Origin: Bacillota bacterium
GTDB lineage: Bacteria > Bacillota > Clostridia > Oscillospirales > Oscillospiraceae
Reading direction: 5' to 3'
NCBI GenBank assembly: GCA_022784505.1
Contig: JALFUQ010000085.1
Coordinates: 1 to 50,896 of the forward strand
Length of the DNA stretch: 50,896 bases
The position numbers and the translations under genes are program-made. The notes under the pieces are model-generated. The model saw only the letters and a list, made by a program, of their open reading frames with translations, was not told the origin of the DNA and made no database searches. Each line of letters begins with the position of its first letter. Position 1 is the stretch's first letter. Positions 46,086 to 50,896 of this stretch are shown here, one piece after another.

Positions 46086-46119
46086 AAAAAAGGGTACGGT
46101 TTTGAACCGTACCCTTTTT
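46086..46119 (+). terminator. Terminator after the phosphodiester glycosidase gene
   Basis: AAGGGTACGGTT and AACCGTACCCTT form a perfect stem around a short loop, followed by a T5 run. It may also serve the convergent gene ending at 46126. Confidence 0.92.
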
Positions 46120-46125
46120 CGTTAT

Positions 46126-46377
46126 TTAAGCAGATTTGTCATACTGCGGACGCTTATGCCGAGCGTCGTTGATATACTTAGCACCGGCAAGGATATCACT
46201 GCAATCATCCCGAAAATTGGTAGCAGTCTGCATTACGCTATCCTTCATGCGGAGAACAGTTGCCATTACATAAGTATAGAGAGTTTTTGCGTCACGACTT
46301 GTGAGAATCTTGATACCGGCTGTACCGAAAAGTACGCCGCCTGTAAACAAGCCAAATTCTTCCCAATCAGTTTTCAT
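46126..46377 (-). CDS. DUF6110-like small protein
   Basis: The 83-residue product (MKTDWEEFGLFTGGVLFGTA...) has a Gly-rich hydrophobic segment (about 8-24), then an amphipathic helix with KILTSRDAKTLYTYVMATVL. It resembles a small family (DUF6110) that usually accompanies heavy-metal P-type ATPases or iron transport genes in Clostridia; this assignment is from memory of the pattern. The ATG at 46377 was preferred over one four codons upstream because family members begin near it; neither has a strong ribosome site. No transporter gene is adjacent here. Confidence 0.65.
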   Translation of the reverse strand: MKTDWEEFGLFTGGVLFGTAGIKILTSRDAKTLYTYVMATVLRMKDSVMQTATNFRDDCSDILAGAKYINDARHKRPQYDKSA

Positions 46378-46421
46378 GGTCTTTCTCATTTTTATAAAGA
46401 TTTTGACTTAAATAGAATTTC

Positions 46422-46458
46422 GTATGAGTGACCCCACTGCCAAGAGGGTCACTCATAC
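46422..46458. terminator. Strong hairpin between the two small metal-related genes
   Basis: Perfect 13-bp arms GTATGAGTGACCC and GGGTCACTCATAC flank an 11-base loop. It follows the FeoB-associated gene by 12 bases on the minus strand, but the T-run there is weak (GAAATTCTA). On the plus strand CTTTTAAT follows. Confidence 0.65.
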
Positions 46459-46470
46459 TTTTAATATTGA

Positions 46471-46674
46471 TTACGATTGATGCTTCAGACTTGATACATC
46501 GGTCAAGGGTCGTCCGCTTGATGCCTCATCTTTAAAGCTTCCGCAGTTTTTTTGGCAAGAGCAGCCGTTAGGGCAGCCGATGCACTTGACTCCGTGTTTC
46601 TTTTGCTTGTGGATATACAGCACAGCCAAGCCAACGATCAAAGCCACAACTAAAATTACAAGAATGTTATCCAT
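46471..46674 (-). CDS. FeoB-associated Cys-rich membrane protein
   Basis: The 67-residue protein has one N-terminal transmembrane helix (about 4-22, ILVILVVALIVGLAVLYI), a basic stretch, a Cys cluster (CIGCPNGCSCQKNCGSF, residues 36-52) and a polar tail. This is the layout of the small proteins encoded just after feoB in many Firmicutes, thought to assist ferrous iron uptake. No feoB is present; upstream lies a chimeric RHS fragment with a membrane tail. GGGGCAG precedes the ATG. Confidence 0.82.
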   Translation of the reverse strand: MDNILVILVVALIVGLAVLYIHKQKKHGVKCIGCPNGCSCQKNCGSFKDEASSGRPLTDVSSLKHQS

Positions 46675-46699
46675 AGTAACTGCCCCTGATTTTTATTTA

Positions 46700-47067
46700 T
46701 TACTTGCTCAGCGCATACTCGGCAGTCATGCTCTTGTTGGTCTTTCTGATCATGCATGCAATGATGGCGACAAACACGAGAACTGCAATGAGGCCTGCGT
46801 TGTCCTTTGCGCTTATGAGGTTGCCGTCATCGTCGTAAGTGTAGCTCGTGCCAGTCTCGTCAATGTTTACCTTGATACGGTCGAAGTTTGCACCGTTGGC
46901 GTTTTGGTAATAGCAGCAACTGACGGTAACATAGTCCACAATCTTATCACCCGGGTTTTTTACACCCACCGTGCCAGAGGCGTACTGCCAGCCTGCCGAG
47001 TAGTCTGGATTGAAGCTTATGTACTGGTAGCTCGAATCGCTGCCGTCTTAAAACTGTTGCCTGCGAC
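46700..47067 (-). pseudogene. RHS/YD-repeat fragment with frameshift, joined to a membrane tail
   Basis: Reading on the minus strand from next to the palindrome, one frame gives SNVAGNSF. A missing A then shifts to a second frame, which gives DGSDSSYQYISFNPDY and continues to VKNPGDKIVDYVTVSCC. It goes on through NIDETGTSYTYDDDGNLISA to KDNAG, a middle part of RHS proteins (a lectin-like region before YD repeats). After KDNAG the frame changes character to a hydrophobic helix and basic end (LIAVLVFVAIIACMIRKTNK...ALSK). The intact part from GTG 46969 encodes 89 residues. It is an RHS remnant abruptly joined to another gene's 3' end, perhaps feoB, given the following gene. Confidence 0.65.
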
Positions 47068-47074
47068 GTTAGAA

Positions 47075-47106
47075 AAGAGCAGATAGGCAAACGCCTATCT
47101 GCTCTT
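47075..47106. repeat. RHS-array palindrome, copy 1 (terminator-like)
   Basis: Perfect 14-bp arms AAGAGCAGATAGGC and GCCTATCTGCTCTT flank an AAAC loop (plus strand). On the minus strand TTTTCTAACG follows, so it can terminate the gene ending at 47114. It marks the edge of the RHS fragment at 46700-47067. Confidence 0.9.
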
Positions 47107-47113
47107 GGGCGGA

Positions 47114-47704
47114 TTAACGCACCTTATTCAGGACTGATGTAACTAAATCAGGCTTACCATAACTGTCTTGAATCTCCGCTGTTAGATACTCGATACTTTT
47201 TTCGTCCTCGTTAAACACAACAATTTCGAAACACAGAATTGTGCCATCAAGTATTTTGTCATCAAAGTAACGCTCTATATCTACAGGGTGGCACTTAAAA
47301 ACGAAAATTTCTTCATTAGAAGTTTTCTTTATACTTTCTGGTTTCAACTGCACAAGGCGCTGATATTCGTCTGACATATCTTGTACATCATTAAACTGAC
47401 ACTTCAAGCTTATTATATACGACGGATCGCCGAGCAGCCCGCACACATAGTTATAGTAGTATTTTGCAGCCGTTGATTCCTTCGGGATCTGATTTGGGAG
47501 ACTGCCTTCTAAATCAGCTTCCATGGTATTCTTTACATACCGGTTTACGCTAAGGTACTCCTTCTCATCTGTAATAGTCTCAGTCTTTGCCGGTGGGTCG
47601 TTGTGCAGCACTGCCGCAATTTTAAATCCGCAAAGAAGCACAACTATTCCTATAATTAAAAAAAGCAGTATTTTCAAAAATTTACTATGCTTACTGTTTG
47701 ACAT
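47114..47704 (-). CDS. Putative immunity protein with N-terminal membrane anchor
   Basis: The 196-residue product has a short basic start (MSNSKHSKF), one helix (about 8-32) and an external domain of about 160 residues (YYYNYVCGLLGDPSYIISLKC, VEIERYFDD-like segments). No family was recognised. The start at 47704 follows GGAGGGGAG, and the extension to 47725 overlaps the toxin-tip stop. Position directly behind the RHS toxin tip and before the palindrome terminator is what an immunity gene would show. Codons are AT-richer than in neighbouring housekeeping genes. Confidence 0.65.
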   Translation of the reverse strand: MSNSKHSKFLKILLFLIIGIVVLLCGFKIAAVLHNDPPAKTETITDEKEYLSVNRYVKNTMEADLEGSLPNQIPKESTAAKYYYNYVCGLLGDPSYIISLKCQFNDVQDMSDEYQRLVQLKPESIKKTSNEEIFVFKCHPVDIERYFDDKILDGTILCFEIVVFNEDEKSIEYLTAEIQDSYGKPDLVTSVLNKVR

Positions 47705-47721
47705 ACTTCTCCCCTCCCAGT

Positions 47722-48039
47722 TCAAGATGTCAACATACCAAGTATTTCGTAGGTTGCTCTATGCGTTATGCCCATATTGTCTTTAGGTCTCAAATCTAGT
47801 TCAGCAGCACTTTCAATTGGATTTTCGGACTTTGAGAGCCATCTCACAGTTCGATATCCGATATCGCCCCAACTTGCAACAGTTGGTGCAAAGTTATGTG
47901 CAATCCATTCCCCACGCATGAAGCTCCTGCTCCCGTATACATCCTCATCATAGTATTCGCTATCACAAATTACATCAATTACTGCATTAATCTCACAAAC
48001 TGAGCTTATGTTTTTCGACTTGTCAACATTAATATTCAT
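47722..48039 (-). CDS. RHS toxin tip, distal part (out of frame with the RHS core)
   Basis: From ATG 48039 the frame encodes 105 residues (NINVDKSKNISSVCEINAV...RGEWIAHNFAPTVASWG...HRATYEILGMLTS). The same frame is open without a stop up to the T6 run at 48164-48169, where a shift of one base would join it to the RHS core ending at residue 202. It is therefore most likely the C-terminal toxin domain of that RHS protein, not an independent gene. No toxin family was recognised; conserved-looking polar residues are in GEWIAHN and DLRPKDN. Confidence 0.6.
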   Translation of the reverse strand: MNINVDKSKNISSVCEINAVIDVICDSEYYDEDVYGSRSFMRGEWIAHNFAPTVASWGDIGYRTVRWLSKSENPIESAAELDLRPKDNMGITHRATYEILGMLTS

Positions 48040-48080
48040 GTATTCGCTTGTTGATTGACTGGATGTATAGAACTTTGCGT

Positions 48081-48773
48081 TTACTTGATCATCCTGTTTT
48101 TCGCCTTCACCTTCAACATATACATTGACAGTGTCTTTATTATACTTTTGTGTTGCCTTTGTGTTTTTTCATCTTCCCTGCAAAGAAATGTATACATGCC
48201 ATATTTATCAACTGAATTTATCGGATTATTGTTACAGTAAGCAAACAAATTTGACCCGAGTGAATTGATGTAGTCGGTTGTTACAAAAACATCTTCATTT
48301 ATAAACCTGCCAGTATCTGGATCGTAGTAGCGTGTTTGCAGATAATAGAGGTCGGTCTCCGTGTCGTAGTAATAACCTCTATAGCGGAAGGGGTTATCCG
48401 TGCCGATGGTGAAGCCGGTGGCGTTGGTGACCGTACATTTACCCCAAGCGTCATAAGTATATGTAGCTGCCAGCTTGCCGGTGGAGGCATCGGCGAGGGC
48501 TATTACATCACCTTGGAGGTTGTAGATGTAATAGTAGAAGTGGTTGCTGCTGTCGGCCATGCCGACACGGTTGCCCTGCTGGTCGTAGAAGAAGCTCAGG
48601 GTCGTGCCGTTGGTCGTCTGGGCGAGAATTTGCGTACCGTTGAGCAGGTACTTTGTCGTATTTGTGCCTACGGTTTTGCTCGTGCGGATGCCCTCGGAAT
48701 CGTAGGTGTAACTAAGGGTCGTTCCGTCTTTTTCCGCCGTTACAAGCTGCCTGCCCTGCCGTATCCAACTCAC
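48081..48773 (-). pseudogene. RHS core-domain cassette, truncated by a frameshift
   Basis: The 230-residue frame begins inside an RHS protein (SWIRQGRQLVTAEKDG, YDSEGIRTSK). It contains YD repeats (FFYDQQGNRVG, YNLQGDVIALAD) and the full RHS-associated core RYRGYYYDTETDLYYLQTRY followed by YDPDTGRFINED (129-161), then FAYCNNNPINSVDKYG (177-192), where toxin tips begin. The last 40 residues are a frameshifted tail. It lacks a normal N-terminus: the GTG start has no ribosome site and an in-frame TAA lies 12 bases before it. It is a silent C-terminal cassette or decayed gene. Confidence 0.75.
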
Positions 48774-48797
48774 GGGAAGTGATTAAATCATGGTTTT

Positions 48798-48826
48798 ATC
48801 CTACCATTATCCCCCGATTTCGTCAA
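48798..48826 (-). promoter_or_regulatory. Promoter in RHS header A
   Basis: On the minus strand the sequence reads TTGACG, a 17-base spacer, then TAGGAT. It is identical to the copy at 49719-49747 and points into the RHS core cassette. Confidence 0.65.
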
Positions 48827-48834
48827 CATTTAAA

Positions 48835-48866
48835 AAGAGCAGATAGGCGTTTGCCTATCTGCTCTA
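48835..48866. repeat. RHS-array palindrome, copy 2 (terminator-like)
   Basis: Arms AAGAGCAGATAGGC and GCCTATCTGCTCT pair over 13 bp around a GTTT loop on the plus strand, the reverse complement of the AAAC loop in copies 1 and 3. On the minus strand CTTTTTAAATG follows, so it can terminate the hicB transcript. Confidence 0.9.
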
Positions 48867-48974
48867 GGAGCTTGGTCTCACCTAATATCGGCATTTTAAA
48901 TCAATTATCTGTTAAACTCCCTATAATTGATGAAATTATACGCCAAAGTTGTTGTTTCCCTACGAATATTAGTG

Positions 48975-49265
48975 TTATTCAAAATCTATAATGTTTTTGC
49001 CGAATAGTTTTCCATTTTTTACAGTCAACTCTACTGTTATACCAAACAATTTCTGATTTTCAGTTATAGCGATCTGATTAGCAGCTGATGGCTGTGGAAT
49101 TTCATCTATCGACATTCCATGTAAAGCTAGTTCTAACACTTCTTTTGCATACCTCACCCCGTCCGTTTCATTGTCGGCACAGGTTAATGCAGGGGGTACA
49201 TCGGGAAACGAAATGCAAATCCCGTCACTGTCATATTGAAAAACAGCATAATATGAAATCTTCAT
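48975..49265 (-). CDS. HicB-like antitoxin, predicted immunity protein
   Basis: The 96-residue protein has the HicB partial RNase-H fold pattern: ISYYAVFQYDSDGICISFPD (2-21), VPPALTCADNETDGVRYAKE, and VLELALHGMSIDEIPQPS (about 43-60), followed by a short C-terminal segment without an obvious DNA-binding domain. It starts 9 bases after the HicA domain stop, the usual hicA-hicB order. Because its HicA is fused to RHS/HINT sequence, HicB here would be the immunity protein of a polymorphic toxin. Confidence 0.85.
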   Translation of the reverse strand: MKISYYAVFQYDSDGICISFPDVPPALTCADNETDGVRYAKEVLELALHGMSIDEIPQPSAANQIAITENQKLFGITVELTVKNGKLFGKNIIDFE

Positions 49266-49274
49266 TTAACACCT

Positions 49275-49694
49275 CTATAACAAACCGGCTTGTTTCAAAA
49301 TTGATCTTAATGTACCTATGGCGATATCCTTTCCTCCGTGATTAGGGACGATGACACTTTTTCCGCCTTTAACCAATTTTATATGACTTCCATTTTGACT
49401 GACCACTTTAAATCCCCTGTCTTTTAGGAAAGAAAGGACTTGTCTTGCGTTTTTTTGACTGCTTAAAAACTCTTTGACAGTTTGTGGGCAGCTATTATGT
49501 ACCAATATGCTTAAACTTGTAACATAGTAAGTATGGAAATCCTCAACCTCAAAATTGTATACTTTGGTCGAAACATCCAATAGTTCACGCCAAATTGCTC
49601 CACTCGTGCGGATGCCTTCAGAGTCGTAGGTGAAGGAAAGTTTTTTATCCTTTTCAGCCTTTACAAGCTGCCTACCCTGCCATGTCCAACTCAC
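49275..49694 (-). CDS. RHS-HINT-HicA chimeric toxin cassette
   Basis: The 139-residue frame has three parts. Residues 1-31 are RHS sequence (SWTWQGRQLV, YDSEGIRTS). Residues 41-68 are the C-terminal end of a pretoxin HINT autoprotease (TKVYNFEVEDFHTYYVTS... ending ILVHNSC), including the final His-Asn. Residues 72-139 are a HicA mRNA interferase with the catalytic GSH (102-104) and VPNHGGKDIAIGTLRSILKQ. The RHS core and most of HINT are missing, as if deleted. The start is GTG without a ribosome site; the header promoter lies upstream. HicB follows. HicA would act by cleaving mRNA. Confidence 0.82.
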   Translation of the reverse strand: MSWTWQGRQLVKAEKDKKLSFTYDSEGIRTSGAIWRELLDVSTKVYNFEVEDFHTYYVTSLSILVHNSCPQTVKEFLSSQKNARQVLSFLKDRGFKVVSQNGSHIKLVKGGKSVIVPNHGGKDIAIGTLRSILKQAGLL

Positions 49695-49718
49695 AGGAAG
49701 TGATTAAATTATGCTTTT

Positions 49719-49747
49719 ATCCTACCATTATCCCCCGATTTCGTCAA
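49719..49747 (-). promoter_or_regulatory. Promoter in RHS header B
   Basis: On the minus strand the sequence reads TTGACG, a 17-base spacer, then TAGGAT, upstream of the RHS-HINT-HicA frame. Confidence 0.65.
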
Positions 49748-49755
49748 CATTTAAA

Positions 49756-49786
49756 AAGAGCAGATAGGCAAACGCCTATCCGCTCA
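49756..49786. repeat. RHS-array palindrome, copy 3 (terminator-like)
   Basis: Arms AAGAGCAGATAGGC and GCCTATCCGCTC pair with one mismatch around an AAAC loop. On the minus strand CTTTTTAAATG follows; it can terminate the gene ending at 49828. Confidence 0.88.
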
Positions 49787-49827
49787 ACAAGTTTTTCATG
49801 AGGCACACCAGCGTATGATTTTTCGTT

Positions 49828-50391
49828 TTATTCATACAGTCTGAAAATCGATCTACTTGCAGCCAGCTTTTTCCTAAGGTCTTTCGGCAGATACGCACAT
49901 AATGAATCATATGCCCTATCTGAGTATGCAAAAACGATATCTCCTCTTTTGGGTGTCAATCGATTAATTTTGTTGTGATACTTGAATGGAATATTTCGGC
50001 TACTTATGTATATCCAAAAGGCTCCAGTTGTGCCAATGTCAACACCTATTGACTGAATCTCGTCGAAACGAATTCGCTTTGAGAACTTAAGCGGTCTATG
50101 GAGAATAATGCAATCAGTTTTAATGCTCAGCAAACCGAAATACTGTTCCGAACACCAGTAGATTATCAAAAGGTTTATTATGTATATTGCAGCCATTACT
50201 GCAATTACGCCAAAATTCTCTGACTCAACTATTAACCTCACATCATCTAACGCAAGCAAGGTCTCTAAATCATCAGATAATACATAATAATATACAGCCG
50301 TAACAAGGATTAGATAAATCAATACAACCCACAAGAGATTCGGATTTACTAAGAACGATGAGCGTTTATATGATTTTCCCATTTCACCCAT
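49828..50391 (-). CDS. Membrane protein with PH-like domain, candidate orphan immunity gene
   Basis: The 187-residue product has two transmembrane helices (about 19-39 and 60-81) and a C-terminal domain of strand-like segments (LLSIKTDCIILHRPLKF, RIRFDEIQSIGVDIG, AFWIYISSRNIPFKYH), resembling a bacterial PH-like fold. No specific family was recognised. It is AT-rich, ends at an array palindrome and lies at the head of the RHS cassette region, so it may be the immunity gene of a lost toxin. An ATG three codons downstream (50382) is an alternative start. Confidence 0.6.
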   Translation of the reverse strand: MGEMGKSYKRSSFLVNPNLLWVVLIYLILVTAVYYYVLSDDLETLLALDDVRLIVESENFGVIAVMAAIYIINLLIIYWCSEQYFGLLSIKTDCIILHRPLKFSKRIRFDEIQSIGVDIGTTGAFWIYISSRNIPFKYHNKINRLTPKRGDIVFAYSDRAYDSLCAYLPKDLRKKLAASRSIFRLYE

Positions 50392-50491
50392 TCCCTATGA
50401 TGTAAGTTTGATGTAAATCGCTGTTTTTTCAGTTTTTTATCAAATGAAGTACGTCCCGTCTATTTGGTAAACTGTACATCTTTACATCATC

Positions 50492-50896
50492 TTAATAGAG
50501 CTTTGCGCCGGCGGGGATGTGGGGGTCGACCATCAGCAAATGGAGCTTTTCTGAGCCTTCCTCGTGATGCACGGCAGAGATCAACATACCACAGGAGTCG
50601 ATACCCATCATCGCTCTCGGAGGCAGATTGGTGATTGCAATGCAGGTCTTACCAACCAGTTCTTCCGGCTCATAATACTCGTGAATACCACTCAAAATGA
50701 CCCTATCTGTGCCGGTTCCGTCGTCCAAAACGAACTTTAAGAGCTTTTTGGACTTCTTCACAGCTTCGCATTCCTTGACCTTTACGGCACGGAAATCGGA
50801 CTTGGAGAAGGTCTCAAAGTCGACAAAATCGGCAAAGAGCGGCTCTATCTCGACCTTGGAGAAGTCTATCTTCTCCTCCGCTGCGGGTGCGGCGGC
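50492..50896 (-). CDS. metG: Methionyl-tRNA synthetase, C-terminal part (runs off the window)
   Basis: The visible 134 residues are the C-terminal tRNA-binding EMAP/Trbp111-like OB domain. They comprise a linker rich in Ala and Pro, FETFSKSDFRAVKVKECEAV, KKSKKLLKFVLDDGTGTDR, and GIHEYYEPEELVGKTCIAITNLPPRAMMGIDSCGMLISA described by its PRxMMGxxSxGM core, ending PAGAKLY. This appended domain is typical of clostridial MetG. The frame is open to the window edge, so the catalytic part lies beyond. A short frame starting at 50761 is only an internal Met-like codon. Confidence 0.92.
   Translation of the reverse strand, partial: AAAPAAEEKIDFSKVEIEPLFADFVDFETFSKSDFRAVKVKECEAVKKSKKLLKFVLDDGTGTDRVILSGIHEYYEPEELVGKTCIAITNLPPRAMMGIDSCGMLISAVHHEEGSEKLHLLMVDPHIPAGAKLY

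Larger units (their letters stand above)
48679..48866 (-). repeat. RHS-cassette header repeat, copy A
   Basis: About 188 bases are nearly the same as 49603-49786. In minus-strand order they hold the palindrome, AAATG, the TTGACG-N17-TAGGAT promoter, a conserved stretch ending TTTAATCACTTCC, and the RHS-coding start from SW.QGRQL to YDSEGIRTS. Similarity stops abruptly after the RTS codons. Confidence 0.85.
49603..49786 (-). repeat. RHS-cassette header repeat, copy B
   Basis: This is the second copy of the header at 48679-48866: palindrome, promoter, conserved spacer and RHS-coding start, with scattered substitutions and a loss of two codons in the KDGTT region. It ends at the same RTS codons, after which the HINT segment begins. 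Confidence 0.85.

Noticed and set aside
48160..48172. Programmed -1 frameshift heptamer A AAA AAC in the RHS cassette
   Set aside because: The heptamer exists on the minus strand, but its codon phase is that of the downstream frame, not the upstream one. A classic X XXY YYZ signal is therefore not formed; a simple one-base loss or A-run slippage is kept instead.
47075..49786. CRISPR-like array from the repeated palindrome
   Set aside because: The copies are 900-1700 bases apart, with genes between, and there are no regular spacers or cas genes.

Overview
The window comes from a low-redundancy, fairly GC-rich chromosome of an anaerobic Firmicute, most likely a gut member of class Clostridia (Oscillospiraceae/Ruminococcaceae-like). 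The evidence is gene order: rlmB-like/dprA/topA/trmFO/plsX/rnc/radical-SAM then smc/ftsY/rdgB/yhbY/nadD-yqeK/LCP/rsfS/leuS, and mltG/U32 peptidase/alaS/HIT. Family content agrees: AsnA, DUF4364, DUF421+DUF4363, RNase M5, a butyrate-type CoA-transferase, a PrdX-like editing protein and a high-cysteine mini-protein. Almost all genes lie on the minus strand in tight operons with 1-17 nt overlaps. The taxonomy is inferred from synteny and family content, not from a marker search.

Layout. 1-141 is the right end of an IS3-family element. 162-3826 holds panB, uppP, asnA, a DUF4364 protein and a small membrane protein. 3956-7493 holds an unknown clostridial protein and an amino-sugar cluster: a NagB-like protein, GlmM and a stand-alone GlmU-type acetyltransferase. 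7557-8614 is a YetF/DUF421-DUF4363 pair. 8615-9070 is nrdR with an NrdR box in its own promoter region. 9142-13033 is comEC-holA-rnmV. 13112-18558 is mltG-U32-alaS-HIT. 18737-23226 holds a tiny Gly/Cys-rich membrane protein, the cobB(sir2)-tagA-tmk-fthC operon and an OGG glycosylase-HAD pair. 23344-25895 is a plus-strand operon (CoA-transferase, PrdX-like, MTA/SAH nucleosidase family). 25944-36385 runs from smc down to leuS plus rpsU. 36437-44630 is the rlmB-to-radical-SAM operon. 44794-46077 is a membrane-anchored phosphodiester glycosidase that appears to start at ATT. No stretch longer than about 300 bases lacks a gene.

The accessory region, and the most unusual part, is about 46.7-50.4 kb, between small FeoB-associated-type genes and the 3' end of metG. 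It is AT-richer and holds an array of broken RHS/YD-repeat toxin cassettes. Two cassettes share a header of about 185 bp: a perfect or near-perfect palindrome that can act as a terminator, a TTGACG-N17-TAGGAT promoter, then the same internal RHS segment. One cassette joins RHS sequence, the tail of a HINT autoprotease and a HicA mRNA interferase, followed 9 nt later by a HicB gene that would be its immunity protein. Another carries the RHS core and an unrecognised toxin tip split by a one-base frameshift in an A-run, followed by a membrane-anchored putative immunity gene. A third RHS fragment is frameshifted and joined to a short membrane tail. The best reading is a silent store of RHS C-terminal toxin/immunity modules, or its decaying remains.

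The core genes work together in cell-wall precursor supply and assembly (glmM, GlmU-like acetyltransferase, uppP, LCP, mltG, tagA), translation and tRNA/rRNA processing (alaS, leuS, metG, rpsU, rsfS, rnmV, rnc, trmFO, U32, rlmB-like), chromosome maintenance (smc, topA, holA, ogg) and DNA uptake (comEC, dprA).
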